64,000 bases of DNA from Chloroflexota bacterium (GCA_016234595.1 JACRBG010000050.1:62001-126000), one strand, 5' to 3'; shown: positions 45,918 to 55,676, counted from the stretch's first letter. Translations and numbers: made by a program. Notes: generated by a model from the letters alone, not told the origin.

Positions 45918-46435
45918 AATTCGCCTCCTGAAAACAAGTGATACTTTCGGTTTCGCCACTGCAATACCGATCTTGACTACATCGGGGCTGTGGTTTTGTT
46001 GATCACACAACGGCTGCTTTTGCTCATAGGAGCATTGTCAACCTGCATATCGTAAGCAACAATCCCATGATAAAGTATCAAACATCACAACATGGTCACA
46101 GGAACGTCACAACAATCGTGGCCTGACTTGTTGCGACCACTCGTTTCTGCGTTGACTTGGACTGTGAGGTTTGATTTTGATCTCGCGGGGGCGGCAAAAT
46201 CAGAATAAGTCCAGCGATTTTAAGATGGTAGGTTCAGAATTTGGGAAGCTGTGGTAACAAATTCGTCAACTAAAAGGGCATTGCTCCTAGGCAAACGAAT
46301 CCGAAACTAGTTGGCAGGTTGCCAAAAACGGTCGCACGCTAGAAATTTCAAGTTATAGCAAGGTAAGTTAAGCACAACTAAGGCTGTCTGTACAAAGATA
46401 CTGGCAATAGGAACAACGTAAAGAGCGAGAAAAAC
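45918..46435. other. Intergenic region of 518 bases, no gene seen
   Basis: This gap separates the divergent truncated hemoglobin and luciferase-like genes and must hold both promoters. I found no coding frame with a plausible start, tRNA, or strong terminator hairpin in it. Confidence 0.5.
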
Positions 46436-47533
46436 ATGGTAGCTGTAACAAACTTGCCCAATCAAGCACGCCCATTCGAGTTGGGGCTACATACCTTTGT
46501 TGAATTACTGGCCCACCCTGTCACAGGGACGAAAATTAGCCCAGTTGAACGGATGCAAAACCTGCTAGAGACTATTGAACTCGCTGACCAAGTAGGGTTG
46601 GACGTTTTTGCAATTGGCGAACACCATCGGGAAGAATATCTTGCGTCCTCGCCACTCGTCATTTTAGGCGCGGCGGCAGCACGTACCAAATCTATTCGAC
46701 TATCAACAGCGGTGACAGTGCTGAGCTCGGACGATCCAGTGCGTGTTTTTCAGGATTTTGCTACGCTTGATCTACTCTCAAATGGGCGGGCCGAGATTAT
46801 GGCTGGGCGCGGCTCGTTTATTGAATCATTCCCCCTCTTTGGCTACGACCTAGACGACTATAATGAACTTTTTGCCGAGAAACTAGAAATGCTAGTGCAA
46901 CTGCGTGAATCCGAGCACATGAAGTGGTCAGGTCACTTCCGTTCACCACTTGACAATCTCGGCATCTACCCCCGTCCAGTGCAAGCGCAAATTCCCATCT
47001 GGGTAGCTGTGGGAGGTACACCCGAATCAGTTGTCCGAGCAGCAGCGCTTGGGTTGCCAATGGCCTTAGCAATTATTGGCGGGATGCCAGAACGCTTCGC
47101 CCCATTTTTCCACCTCTATCGGGAGGCCTCCAGAGAAACGGGGCATGATCCTGACCAAATTCCCTTGAGTGTGAACTCGCATGGTTTTATTGCGGACACA
47201 ACCCAAGAGGCGGTAGATGAATACTACCCCACTGCCCATCTCTTGTTTAGTAAAATTGGGCGGGAACGGGGTTGGTCACCAACAAGCCGTCAGCAATTAG
47301 AAAGTGGTCGCCACTTGCGCGGGGCAGATTTTGTGGGGACACCTGATGAAATCATTGAGAAAATTCTCTTCCAGCATGAGAAATTCCAGCATCAGCGTTT
47401 CTCCCTCTATATGGGCTACAATACCATCGAGCACAAAAAGATGATGCACGCCATCGAGCTTTTTGGAACAAAGGTCGCACCCGCTGTCCGACAGGAAATT
47501 GCCCGCCGCAATGCCGTTTCGGTTCAATCATAA
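46436..47533 (+). CDS. LLM-class flavin-dependent oxidoreductase (bacterial luciferase-like)
   Basis: The 365-residue protein has the TIM-barrel luciferase-like fold. Visible parts: [32 protein letters not shown] (EHH motif), [39 protein letters not shown] and [17 protein letters not shown]. Such enzymes use FMNH2 or F420. This subclass with [15 protein letters not shown] resembles alkanal-monooxygenase-like, F-alpha-type proteins. It has a weak ribosome site. The substrate is unknown. It is followed by a GH16 gene 38 bases on. Confidence 0.88.
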   Translation: MVAVTNLPNQARPFELGLHTFVELLAHPVTGTKISPVERMQNLLETIELADQVGLDVFAIGEHHREEYLASSPLVILGAAAARTKSIRLSTAVTVLSSDDPVRVFQDFATLDLLSNGRAEIMAGRGSFIESFPLFGYDLDDYNELFAEKLEMLVQLRESEHMKWSGHFRSPLDNLGIYPRPVQAQIPIWVAVGGTPESVVRAAALGLPMALAIIGGMPERFAPFFHLYREASRETGHDPDQIPLSVNSHGFIADTTQEAVDEYYPTAHLLFSKIGRERGWSPTSRQQLESGRHLRGADFVGTPDEIIEKILFQHEKFQHQRFSLYMGYNTIEHKKMMHAIELFGTKVAPAVRQEIARRNAVSVQS

Positions 47534-47571
47534 GAAGCCCCGCCCTTCAAGCTGGAAGGACTCGACAATAT

Positions 47572-48417
47572 ATGCTCACTAAATTGTCATCCGGTGATTT
47601 CCCACCGAACCCTCTAGAAAAAGAGGGGTATCGCCTTGAATTTCACGACGAGTTTGATAGGCCAACCCTAGATACCCAGAAGTGGCTTCCCTATTATTTG
47701 CCGCATTGGAGTTCGAGGGAATGTTCTGCCCCGAACTATACGCTTGAGCATAGCAACCTCGTGCTACAAATCACCCAAAATCAACAACCATGGTGTCCTG
47801 AGTTTGATGGCCCAGTGCGATGTTCATCCATTCAAACAGGCACATTTTCTGGGCCAGTGGGCAGTAAGGTCGGACAACATCTATTCAACAAGGCGCTTGT
47901 AGTTAAGGAAGAACAAGCCAATGTTCAAACCTATACGCCCCAGTATGGCTATTTTGAACTTCGAGCTAAGGGATTGAATACCAGCGCTAACTTAGCAGCC
48001 TTATGGATGATTGGCTACGAAGATTTGCCTGAAAGGTCGGGTGAAATCGCGGTCTTTGAATTAGTAGGCAACAGGTCGGGTGCAGAGAAATCTGGGGTAA
48101 GGTACGGTGTCCATCCTTGGGGTGATTCAACCCTTAGAGATGAGTTTTATGAGGATTACTTCGCCATAGATACAACTCGATATCATATTTATGGCGTTGA
48201 GTGGACACCTTCTCACATTGACCATTTCATTGATAATGTGAAGATTAAGACAATCTATCAATCACCCCACTACCCCATGCAATTCATGCTTGGTATCTAT
48301 GAACTTCCTTTTGAGGATGGCTGGGCTGGAGCCTATGATCCAACAGATCCCTATCCCAAAAACTTTGTCATTGATTATTTTAGAGGCTATCAACCTAATG
48401 ATGGCTATAAGGCTTAG
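47572..48417 (+). CDS. Glycoside hydrolase family 16-like protein
   Basis: A 281-residue beta-jelly-roll protein without a signal peptide. LEFHDEFDRPTLDTQKWLPY is the usual family opening, FELRAKGLNTSANLAALWMI leads to the catalytic strand, and HIYGVEWTPSHIDHFIDNVK is the usual late strand. The catalytic motif is normally ExDxxE; here it reads GEIAVFELVG, with both glutamates but alanine in place of the aspartate. The substrate is probably a beta-glucan-like polymer, if active. Absence of a signal peptide is unusual for this family. Confidence 0.83.
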   Translation: MLTKLSSGDFPPNPLEKEGYRLEFHDEFDRPTLDTQKWLPYYLPHWSSRECSAPNYTLEHSNLVLQITQNQQPWCPEFDGPVRCSSIQTGTFSGPVGSKVGQHLFNKALVVKEEQANVQTYTPQYGYFELRAKGLNTSANLAALWMIGYEDLPERSGEIAVFELVGNRSGAEKSGVRYGVHPWGDSTLRDEFYEDYFAIDTTRYHIYGVEWTPSHIDHFIDNVKIKTIYQSPHYPMQFMLGIYELPFEDGWAGAYDPTDPYPKNFVIDYFRGYQPNDGYKA

Positions 48418-48505
48418 TAAGGAAATATCATCAGCATACCTGTGGGTTTGAACTAACGATGGTAGTATTGATTCCAGTAATCGTGTTACTCAAGGAGTTA
48501 AATCC

Positions 48506-49312
48506 ATGCGCTGGGAAGAACTCACAGGTGATCAATTTTCACAGGTTGTAGCAAAGACTCAGGGTCTTTGCCTGTTGCCCCTCTCGTGCATCGAACGCCA
48601 CGCCCACCATTTACCCCTCGGTACAGATATGTATATTGCACGCGAGGTCTGTCGCCGTGCTGCTGAAATTGAACCCGCTATTATTTTTCCAGATTTTGTT
48701 TTTACGCAGATTTTAGAAGCCCGCCATTGCGCGGGAACCATTGCAATTGATGCTGATCTAATTGTGCGCCTGATGGACAATGTGTGCCGCGAAATTGCCC
48801 GCAATGGCCTCAAAAAGATCGTCCTCGTCAACGCACATGGTGGCAACGAAAACCTCATCCATTTTTTCTTGCAAACACAACTGGAAAGCCCGCGTGATTA
48901 TGTTGTTTATGTGGCTCAACCACCGCTCCATCCTGACGACGAGGCCACGATGCAAAAACAGTGGGTATCCACCATTGATGGTCATGCGGGTGAAGTTGAA
49001 ACGAGTGCGATTATGGTCATCCGGTCCGATTTAGTTCACCCCGACCAACTACGTAGTGATGGTGAGGGAATGCCATTGGGGCGCATGAAAACATTACGGG
49101 ATGCGGGGGTCAGCACCGGAACATGGTGGTATGCCGATCACCCCACTCATTATCGCGGGGATGGTAGTGTCGCAACCGCCGAAAAGGGTGAACGTTGGCT
49201 GACGGCACTAGCGAAGGTTTTAGCCCAAGCGATTCGGCTGATTAAAGAGGATATGGTCACGCCTCGGCTGCAAAATGAGTTTTTCGCGGCATCCCAACAC
49301 CCTACTGAATAA
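48506..49312 (+). CDS. Creatininase-family amidohydrolase
   Basis: The 268-residue protein shows LLPLSCIERHAHHLPLGTDM with metal ligands (E, H, D), VLVNAHGGNENLIHFFLQ with the conserved HGGN, and IDGHAGEVETSAIMVI with H and E. Members open cyclic amides, including creatinine and, in other pathways, formamidopyrimidine F420/riboflavin intermediates. The substrate is not evident. AAGGAG lies eight bases before the ATG. The end overlaps the convergent U32 gene by 11 bases. Confidence 0.88.
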   Translation: MRWEELTGDQFSQVVAKTQGLCLLPLSCIERHAHHLPLGTDMYIAREVCRRAAEIEPAIIFPDFVFTQILEARHCAGTIAIDADLIVRLMDNVCREIARNGLKKIVLVNAHGGNENLIHFFLQTQLESPRDYVVYVAQPPLHPDDEATMQKQWVSTIDGHAGEVETSAIMVIRSDLVHPDQLRSDGEGMPLGRMKTLRDAGVSTGTWWYADHPTHYRGDGSVATAEKGERWLTALAKVLAQAIRLIKEDMVTPRLQNEFFAASQHPTE

Positions 49313-51812
49313 CTGGCAACCGGAGATAATCATCTGGCACAAAAAATGAGCCTTCGGTTGTCGGGATAATTTTTCGCAGGCGCTGGTCTAATTCAGCCGT
49401 AGTGATTTCCCGTGCAAAATAGGCCTGAAATGCCAGCGCAACTTTGCGTACTTGCTCCGGCGATTCATGGACAAATTCCAGTCGATAGTCCATGATGCCA
49501 CTTCGCAGCAATCGGTCAAGGTGGCGGCTGGCAACCTGTGCCTCTGCCCCAAAAACAGTATTGCGGCAACCCACATCCGCCATAACCGGATGGCTACGAC
49601 CTTGAACGTCGCGTAGGGCAACTTTGTGACTTTCACAAGGTTGTCCACAATCCAGATAGCTTGTGCCACTTGATAAGAAACGGCAGAAAACGCAGTGCTC
49701 GGTGTGGAATACGGGCAGATGATGATAGGCGATTACTTCAAATCGCTCACCACCGAGGGATTGAGCTAATTTACTGATCTGGTCAGCGTTTAGGTCGTGA
49801 GATGGCGCAATTTTGGCGAGGCCAAGTTTAAGATAGGTGTCAGCGGCAAGCTGGTTGGCAACATTCAAGCTGAAATCACCAATGAGCGGGTGTTGCTGGC
49901 GACCCTGCAACGCTTCCAATAATCCGCCTGAGCGCACCACCAGTTGACAATCCAGCCGCAGCAAAAAATTGACCACCCGCTGCTCATCTGGTTTAAGGAT
50001 ACGTGGGCTGGCGACGCGCGGCGTAATTCCAGCCTCTTTAATACGCTCAACCGCTGGGCTCAAACCGTATAAATCTAGATAGTCTAGCGTGATGCTGGTT
50101 GGCTGAATATCGAGTGCCGCCTCAAGCTGCTCGGGTGTCCGAACCAGTAAATGAAGTTGTGGAACAGACGCGGGCATCGCATCCGATTGATAATCCAGTG
50201 TAAACAGGGCATCTTCCAATACACCCATCGGGTCAGAGGTGATGATTTCCAGTGCGTTGGTCTGCCGCTGTATCAAATATTCAACCGCTTCTTGGCGTAG
50301 CCGATTCAGCAGCGAACTCGGAATAAAGGGATCACCTTGAATATCCGCCGTCAAATCATCAAGCTGATAAGCCGTATTTCCCAATCGGCCTAGCTGTTGA
50401 TACAAATAATCCGCAGTGACACTGCGACTGTTGGCGCGGGTAAGCGGCTCATCCGACCGAGCCGTAGCTCTGATTTCAGGGTTTTTTGTCAATACATAAG
50501 TCAATTCAAACGACTGACCCTCATGCGCCACCACCTGCACATGAACGGGCTGGCGATAAACGGGGGTATTGGCTTGGGTGAAGGGTTTCGCGGCCTTATC
50601 AATATTGACATCATGTGTGCGCCACACCCAATCACCAACGTGGATACGGGCCAAATGAATCGCCCCTCTGCCAAAGCGTAGTTCAAGATTTTTCCCAATG
50701 GATGTGACTCCATATAGCCGTCCACCCTCTTCCTCAATTTCGGGGCTACGCCAATCAGCAGCATCAAAAACAACGCCATCTCCAGCCTTTAGCGGGGCGA
50801 CATTTTGAATCTCGGTTGGCTCAATTAACACAGCATCGGGATGAATTCGCACTACCCTGCCACACAACACACCGCGATGACGGGGCGAACGACCCAAAAC
50901 CACCGACTGATGATTCGTGCCGGAAAGGAAATGTGGCCCCAAACCCCGCGAATAGACTTGCTCAATGGCGACCTCATCTTGTGGGGTGAGGGGAATGGGG
51001 CGGTTTTCCCAAGCCGCGTCCACCGCCTGACGATAGGCATTCGTCGTTAGCGCGACGTAATTTTCATCTTTATAGCGCCCTTCAATTTTGAGGGTCGAAA
51101 TCCCAATATCAATAATTTCGGGGATTTGATGTAGGGCATATAAGTCACCGGGAGATAGTAAATAGCGGGCATCTCCTAGCGGTTTCATCTCGTCATCTAC
51201 TATCAACTCATACGGTAAACGACAGGCTTGGGCACATTGACCCCGATTAGCACTCCGTCCCCCCCATGCCTCCGACGAAAAACACTGACCCGAATAGGAC
51301 ACACATAACGCGCCATGCACAAAGATTTCCAGTTCACAATCGGTCTGCTCACGAATAGCCCGAATTTCTTTCAGCGAGAGTTCACGCGCCAGCACCACAC
51401 GATTGACCCCAAATCGCTGGGCCAGAGCCACCCCTTCCGCGCTCGTGATACTCATTTGGGTGCTGCCGTGTACATTCAGATTGGGGGCAATTTGCTGCAC
51501 CAGTTGGGCCATGCCGACATCTTGAACAATCACTGAGTCGGCTCCGGCAAGTGCAATCTGCTCGATGGTTTTGCAGGCTTCACGCAGTTCGTGGTCAAAA
51601 ATCAGGGTATTGAATGTAACATAACCCTTGACCCCGCGCCGATGCAAAGTCTGCATGACGTCAGGCAGTTCAGTCAGGGTAAAACCGACTTTGGCACGGG
51701 CAGTAAAGTGCTTGAGTCCAAAATAGACGGCATCCGCCCCCGCCTCAATCGCAGCGTTCAGTTGGGGCCAATATCCAGCAGGACTCATAATTTCAGGCTT
51801 GATGTGCATCAT
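49302..51812 (-). CDS. U32 peptidase-family protein, RlhA/YhbU-like
   Basis: The 836-residue protein belongs to the long U32 form. The N-terminal barrel has PEIMSPAGYWPQLNAAIEAG, FVHGALCVSYSGQCFSSEAW and SANRGQCAQACRLPYELIVD, where cysteines bind an iron-sulfur or metal centre. A DUF3656-like region follows, and the C-terminal part has HTEHCVFCRFLS and YLDCGQPCESHKVALRD. RlhA hydroxylates C2501 of 23S rRNA using prephenate; other members have been called collagenases. The start is the first of two ATGs at 51812. Confidence 0.85.
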   Translation of the reverse strand: MMHIKPEIMSPAGYWPQLNAAIEAGADAVYFGLKHFTARAKVGFTLTELPDVMQTLHRRGVKGYVTFNTLIFDHELREACKTIEQIALAGADSVIVQDVGMAQLVQQIAPNLNVHGSTQMSITSAEGVALAQRFGVNRVVLARELSLKEIRAIREQTDCELEIFVHGALCVSYSGQCFSSEAWGGRSANRGQCAQACRLPYELIVDDEMKPLGDARYLLSPGDLYALHQIPEIIDIGISTLKIEGRYKDENYVALTTNAYRQAVDAAWENRPIPLTPQDEVAIEQVYSRGLGPHFLSGTNHQSVVLGRSPRHRGVLCGRVVRIHPDAVLIEPTEIQNVAPLKAGDGVVFDAADWRSPEIEEEGGRLYGVTSIGKNLELRFGRGAIHLARIHVGDWVWRTHDVNIDKAAKPFTQANTPVYRQPVHVQVVAHEGQSFELTYVLTKNPEIRATARSDEPLTRANSRSVTADYLYQQLGRLGNTAYQLDDLTADIQGDPFIPSSLLNRLRQEAVEYLIQRQTNALEIITSDPMGVLEDALFTLDYQSDAMPASVPQLHLLVRTPEQLEAALDIQPTSITLDYLDLYGLSPAVERIKEAGITPRVASPRILKPDEQRVVNFLLRLDCQLVVRSGGLLEALQGRQQHPLIGDFSLNVANQLAADTYLKLGLAKIAPSHDLNADQISKLAQSLGGERFEVIAYHHLPVFHTEHCVFCRFLSSGTSYLDCGQPCESHKVALRDVQGRSHPVMADVGCRNTVFGAEAQVASRHLDRLLRSGIMDYRLEFVHESPEQVRKVALAFQAYFAREITTAELDQRLRKIIPTTEGSFFVPDDYLRLPVIQ

Positions 51813-51940
51813 TCTCTTATGGTTTTCGGGATTAAAATCGGATGGAATTGCTAATTTGGCTAGAATTATCTCATAAAGAGAAGTGGATTTCTATAATCAT
51901 ACAAGAGTAGAGAAGTTATGCGAAAAAGGAGTCAGTGGTG

Positions 51941-52954
51941 ATGAATCGGTTATTGATAGTAGGTGCTGGCGCTTCGCTTGAAGAATGTAAACAGTCTGGT
52001 AACTATCCGAACGACCCTGAGCGTTATCTTCCATCAATCAAAAATTTCTGTGGGAAACTATTTCAACGGGATTCTGAAATATTACTACAGGTAACATCAT
52101 CTTACTTGGACAAACTTGGGATGAAGTACGATTCGAAACTCATCAATTTAAAGCCGGGAGATTCGTTCTCTAGCGATGATATGGAGAAAAGTCCTATAGG
52201 AATATTTCTCAAATTAGAGTCCCAATCACCAGAAGAGCATAACATTGAGAGGCTTTGTGAGTACGTTTGGGTTACTTTCGGGGCAAGCATCCAACTTTGG
52301 GAAGCATTCATCTATGCGGGAATTTATCTCCATTTATTTACGCTCTTCACAAGGCAGTTTGGGCTCGGTATAGGAGTACCCATGTTAGCAGGAAGAAGAG
52401 TGGCAAATCAACTTACCTCTTCAGATGTAGTTCTCAATCTCAATTATGACATTGCATTTGATCTGGCTCTTAAGCAATCTGGCAAGAATATTTGTTATGC
52501 TCCCGATCTTAGAGAAAATGCGATCAGTATTCTTAAACCTCATGGTTCCTTTAATTTCTATGTAAACCTAGTAAATGGGAATTGTTATTTTGAAGAACCT
52601 GATCGTATTCACGGTTCGGTCAGTATTCCCGATCCGTCAGGCGGTTTCTTTTCTCCGCATGGAGGTATTGTTCCACCACGTCTCAACAAAAGTTATATTC
52701 ACCATCCAGGTGCAGAAATTATCCTAGACACCTGCCGTCCATTCTTGCCAAAAATTGTAACATTTTGGGGAGTTGGTCTAACCGACAGTGATGTCGATTT
52801 ATTATCCATTTACCGTGAAGCAGCGACCAGTGCAGAAATCATTGAGTTTATCAACCCAGCTATGGAAGCGCATCAAAAAGCCGAGAAGTTGCTAAATAGG
52901 GAAATCGCCTTCTTTGCGACATTAGATCAATGGCTAGAAAAGTATGGGTTATAA
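51941..52954 (+). CDS. SIR2-like domain protein (putative NADase)
   Basis: A 337-residue protein. The N-terminus MNRLLIVGAGASLEECKQ is the NAD-binding loop of the SIR2-like fold, VVLNLNYDIAFDLAL (about residue 167) is the variant of the FNYD signature, ILKPHGSFNFYV (about 199) is the HGS motif, and VTFWGVGLTDSDVDLLSIY closes the fold. Such domains consume NAD in ThsA-type and other phage-defence effectors; here no effector partner gene is adjacent. AAGGAG lies nine bases before ATG 51941; GTG codons at 51935 and 51938 are alternatives. Composition is visibly A/T-richer than the neighbours. Confidence 0.75.
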   Translation: MNRLLIVGAGASLEECKQSGNYPNDPERYLPSIKNFCGKLFQRDSEILLQVTSSYLDKLGMKYDSKLINLKPGDSFSSDDMEKSPIGIFLKLESQSPEEHNIERLCEYVWVTFGASIQLWEAFIYAGIYLHLFTLFTRQFGLGIGVPMLAGRRVANQLTSSDVVLNLNYDIAFDLALKQSGKNICYAPDLRENAISILKPHGSFNFYVNLVNGNCYFEEPDRIHGSVSIPDPSGGFFSPHGGIVPPRLNKSYIHHPGAEIILDTCRPFLPKIVTFWGVGLTDSDVDLLSIYREAATSAEIIEFINPAMEAHQKAEKLLNREIAFFATLDQWLEKYGL

Positions 52955-52991
52955 AGTCTGGTAAAGCGTATTGCCGAACACAAAATGTTCT

Positions 52992-53028
52992 AACCCCTCG
53001 GCTAAATAACTATAACCAAGGGGTTTTT
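52992..53028. terminator. Rho-independent terminator after the SIR2-like gene
   Basis: AACCCCTCGG and CCAAGGGGTT form a ten-position stem with one mismatch, with a 14-nt loop and a T-run after it. It separates the SIR2-like gene from the convergent luciferase-like gene. Confidence 0.82.
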
Positions 53029-53034
53029 GCTGAT

Positions 53035-54015
53035 CTAGCGGCCTAAATGTCGCAGCAAACGTGGCATATAAGTCTTGATGGCTATGGCTTTATCCATCAA
53101 TGGAACAAGGGTGATGCTGTCTGCCCCTGCCGCCGCTAAATTATCCAATGTTCTGGCACAGGCTTCCGGTGTGCCAAAAACCGCCATCTGGTGTAACCAT
53201 TCAATCGGCATTTTATCGCGTAAGGCCTCCACCCCACCCGCTTTTAAGAGGGCTTTGACATCATCCGCAATCCCCAACGCCTCTTGATAGGGGTCTTTGT
53301 ATCCACCCGCCATATTATTCGCCAAACGCTCCCGCACCCGCCCCTCGGCAACAGTCGCATCCTCATCCATAGACCAATAAATATAGAGGGTAATGTGATG
53401 ATGGTCAGTGCGGCCTGCTGCTTGGCGTCCTATGTCAATTTGTTCCCGCGCCCAACGAATATAGGCTGGCGAACATCCCTCTGCTAATATGCTACCATCC
53501 GCGACCCGCCCCGAAATTTGCAATGATTTAGCACTGCGTACGCCTAAATAAATCGGTGGGATAACCGCTGGTACATGCACCAGTTGAATATCTTTTAGCT
53601 GTGTCCACTGACCATCTAGGCTGTAATTTTCACCACTCAATATCCCCTTAACCGCACGGGTGGCTTCTTCAATCGCCGCCAACTGGGATTTTGGAAAAGC
53701 GCCAATTTGTTGCATCCATTCCGTCACGCCATGTCCAATCCCTGCAATAAACCGAGCAGGCGCAATCCGTGCAAGGCTGGCAATTTCCAGTGCTGTAAAG
53801 GCAGGGTTACGCGAGACGGCAGGTATAATCCCTAAACCCACTTGTATCTGGGTGCTGTGTGCTAAGGCAGTTGCAGCTTGGGCAATTCCCCCCGCATAGA
53901 AACAATCTTCGACCACCCATAGTTCATCTAAACCCAACGCCTCAACTTCTTTGGTAAAAGCGCCTAATTCCTCTGGTGGATACTCCCGCTGAAACATCAA
54001 TCCTAAGGCGGTCAC
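53035..54015 (-). CDS. LLM-class oxidoreductase (F420- or FMN-dependent)
   Basis: The 326-residue TIM-barrel enzyme has LGLDELWVVEDCFYAGGIAQ, IQVGLGIIPAVSRNPAFTAL, LARIAPARFIAGIGHGVTEW and IPPIYLGVRSAKSLQISGRV, like F420-dependent methylene-H4MPT reductase and glucose-6-phosphate dehydrogenase relatives. I choose GTG at 54015, because AGGAGG lies at good spacing before it; the frame opens at an upstream TTG (54033). The substrate is unknown. Upstream is a 312-base gap shared with the transporter gene. Confidence 0.85.
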   Translation of the reverse strand: MTALGLMFQREYPPEELGAFTKEVEALGLDELWVVEDCFYAGGIAQAATALAHSTQIQVGLGIIPAVSRNPAFTALEIASLARIAPARFIAGIGHGVTEWMQQIGAFPKSQLAAIEEATRAVKGILSGENYSLDGQWTQLKDIQLVHVPAVIPPIYLGVRSAKSLQISGRVADGSILAEGCSPAYIRWAREQIDIGRQAAGRTDHHHITLYIYWSMDEDATVAEGRVRERLANNMAGGYKDPYQEALGIADDVKALLKAGGVEALRDKMPIEWLHQMAVFGTPEACARTLDNLAAAGADSITLVPLMDKAIAIKTYMPRLLRHLGR

Positions 54016-54327
54016 GCTTCCCTCCTGCCACAAAATAGTGATCCGAACTTGACATCAACAAGGCTCTATCATACCATCTACATGGAACCAAATACCCAAA
54101 ATGGAATAGAACAATGCATTTATCAATACCTCTCCATATCACCAACCCGCCACCCGTCGCCGCCTAGTCTAGGGCAAGCGACCATCTTCGCCTATCCCCA
54201 GCAAATAACTTCTGCTGTGGTTTATTTTGATTCGCATCATGAGCTTGCCCTCTAATTAATCTCGACGCGGAAGCATTTGGCTTCCTCAGTTGCATTAAGT
54301 CTCATCACCATAAAGGGCAAATACATC
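54016..54327. other. Intergenic region of 312 bases with divergent promoters
   Basis: It separates the luciferase-like gene and the transporter. It contains a short hairpin (GGAAGC, ATTTG, GCTTCC) at about 54271-54287, without a T-run. An open plus-strand frame here has no ribosome site and looks non-coding. Confidence 0.5.
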
Positions 54328-55227
54328 ATGCGGAAAGTACCGACATTTCAACCGGGTGGCTTGTGGCTCGTCACTGGCACCGCCATCACTTGGGGGACAA
54401 TCGGGATTGCTACCCAAGCGATTTACAACGTGGATAGCACCACCTCTCTGTTTATCAATCTCGCCCGAATGCTAGTCGCCACGCCTGTACTGCTAGCCGC
54501 CTGTTGGTTCGTCGTCGGGCCAAACATGTTTAATATTCAGCGCCGCGATTTCCGCATCCTCCTGCTAAGCGGAACTCTCCTAGCAATGTCTCAGGCAGCC
54601 TATTTTGCAGCTATTCGTGCCGCTGGCGTGACTATCCCCACCCTACTCACCATTTGTGTCGCACCGCTGGTGGTCACATGTCTATCCGTATTCCTAAAAT
54701 TTGAAGCCCTGACTGGGCGAATTGTGATTGCATTGGTTTGTGCGATGATGGGAAGTGTATTGTTGGTAGGACTGCACTCTCCGGCAGGCAGTCATTACAA
54801 TTTGCTCCTCGGCTCAATCCTCTCGCTCATTTCAGCGGTCGGCTATGCCAGTATGATTGTCTGTGGGCGTTTTTTGGCCTCCGACTACCACCCTTTGCAG
54901 GTAACAGCCGTGACTTTTGGAGTGGGGACAATCGTGTTAATAGTGGTCAATCTATTCAATGGAGTGGTCATGGTGCATACCCCGCAAGGCTGGTTGCTGG
55001 TTTTGTATCTCGGCCTTGTACCGACCGCCTTTGCCTATTGGATGTTCCAAACGGGCTTGCGCTCAGTCTCGGCGACATCGGCCAGTATCATTGGGATGCT
55101 TGATCCTCTGGTGGCAGCTTTGTTGGCATGGGGGTTATTCGGGGAAAGATTAGCTGCTACAGGTATCATCGGGGCGGGATTACTTATCCTGAGCATCTTT
55201 CTGTTGTCACTAGAGAAGCCAGCCTAA
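54328..55227 (+). CDS. EamA/DMT-superfamily transporter
   Basis: A 299-residue protein with ten membrane helices arranged as two EamA repeats. VTGTAITWGTIGIATQAIY opens the first, and VPTAFAYWMFQTGLRSVSAT with the closing SIIGMLDPLVAALLAWGLFG belong to the second. Such carriers export amino acids or other metabolites. ATG 54328 is chosen because the hydrophobic part starts soon after; the ribosome site is weak. It is followed by a bidirectional terminator. Confidence 0.88.
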   Translation: MRKVPTFQPGGLWLVTGTAITWGTIGIATQAIYNVDSTTSLFINLARMLVATPVLLAACWFVVGPNMFNIQRRDFRILLLSGTLLAMSQAAYFAAIRAAGVTIPTLLTICVAPLVVTCLSVFLKFEALTGRIVIALVCAMMGSVLLVGLHSPAGSHYNLLLGSILSLISAVGYASMIVCGRFLASDYHPLQVTAVTFGVGTIVLIVVNLFNGVVMVHTPQGWLLVLYLGLVPTAFAYWMFQTGLRSVSATSASIIGMLDPLVAALLAWGLFGERLAATGIIGAGLLILSIFLLSLEKPA

Positions 55228-55255
55228 AAAAGTTCAACTCAGTCACTCGTTAAGA

Positions 55256-55295
55256 AAAACCACTAAAGAAATTACCTGACATCTTTAGTGGTTTT
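55256..55295. terminator. Bidirectional terminator
   Basis: AAAACCACTAAAGA and TCTTTAGTGGTTTT form a perfect 14-bp stem with a 12-nt loop, flanked by A and T runs. It ends the transporter gene and, from the other side, the PTH2-like gene. Confidence 0.9.
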
Positions 55296-55301
55296 AGAAC
55301 A

Positions 55302-55676
55302 TTACGTCTTCAGAAAATCAGAGACTATCGGCAGCACAAGGACTTGTCTAGCATCCCAAAGAGAAAATCGGCGAAAGACATGCCGAATCGCACCCACCAC
55401 AGGTTCTGTGCAAGCGGCGGTCATTCCAAGATTGAAGTCAGGTTCATGGAAAGTGGTAATGCGGATTTCGGCCAGTTGAAGGCGCTCAATAGCAACTTGC
55501 AGATCAAACTGTGTTGCCACCGCTAGCAGAACTAGGTTGCTGGGTGTATCGTACCAATCAAATACTCGCCCTGCTTCCAAACAAACATGTCCAACTTGCA
55601 CAATTTGCTGGGCAAGCGGCATATCGGTTCGAACAAAAACATAGACATATGCGTTTGCAATCTAGTGCTCAGGCAT
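55302..55676 (-). CDS. PTH2-like protein with an in-frame TAG at codon 5
   Basis: The open frame of 124 codons from ATG 55676 begins MPEH, then TAG, then IANAYVYVFVRTDMPLAQQ. Continuing text is typical of the peptidyl-tRNA hydrolase 2-type fold: RTDMPLAQQIVQVGHVCLEA and late ITTFHEPDFNLGMTAACTEP. The first beta strand (AYVYVFVRTD) precedes the next ATG (55622), so a protein starting there would lack it. AGGAG with good spacing lies before ATG 55676, not before 55622. So either TAG is read through, perhaps by the CUA tRNA upstream, or the gene is a recent pseudogene or a sequence error. It follows the 145-aa gene by 18 bases. The family assignment is by motif only. Confidence 0.62.
55662..55664 (-). 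other. In-frame amber codon (TAG) at codon 5 of the PTH2-like gene
   Basis: On the minus strand the order is ATG CCT GAG CAC TAG ATT GCA AAC GCA TAT, directly in frame with the PTH2-like sequence. A CAG (Gln) to TAG change would explain it as a mutation. Confidence 0.9.

Noticed and set aside
54049-54255. Small open frame between the luciferase-like and transporter genes
   Set aside because: No ribosome site, no domain-like pattern.
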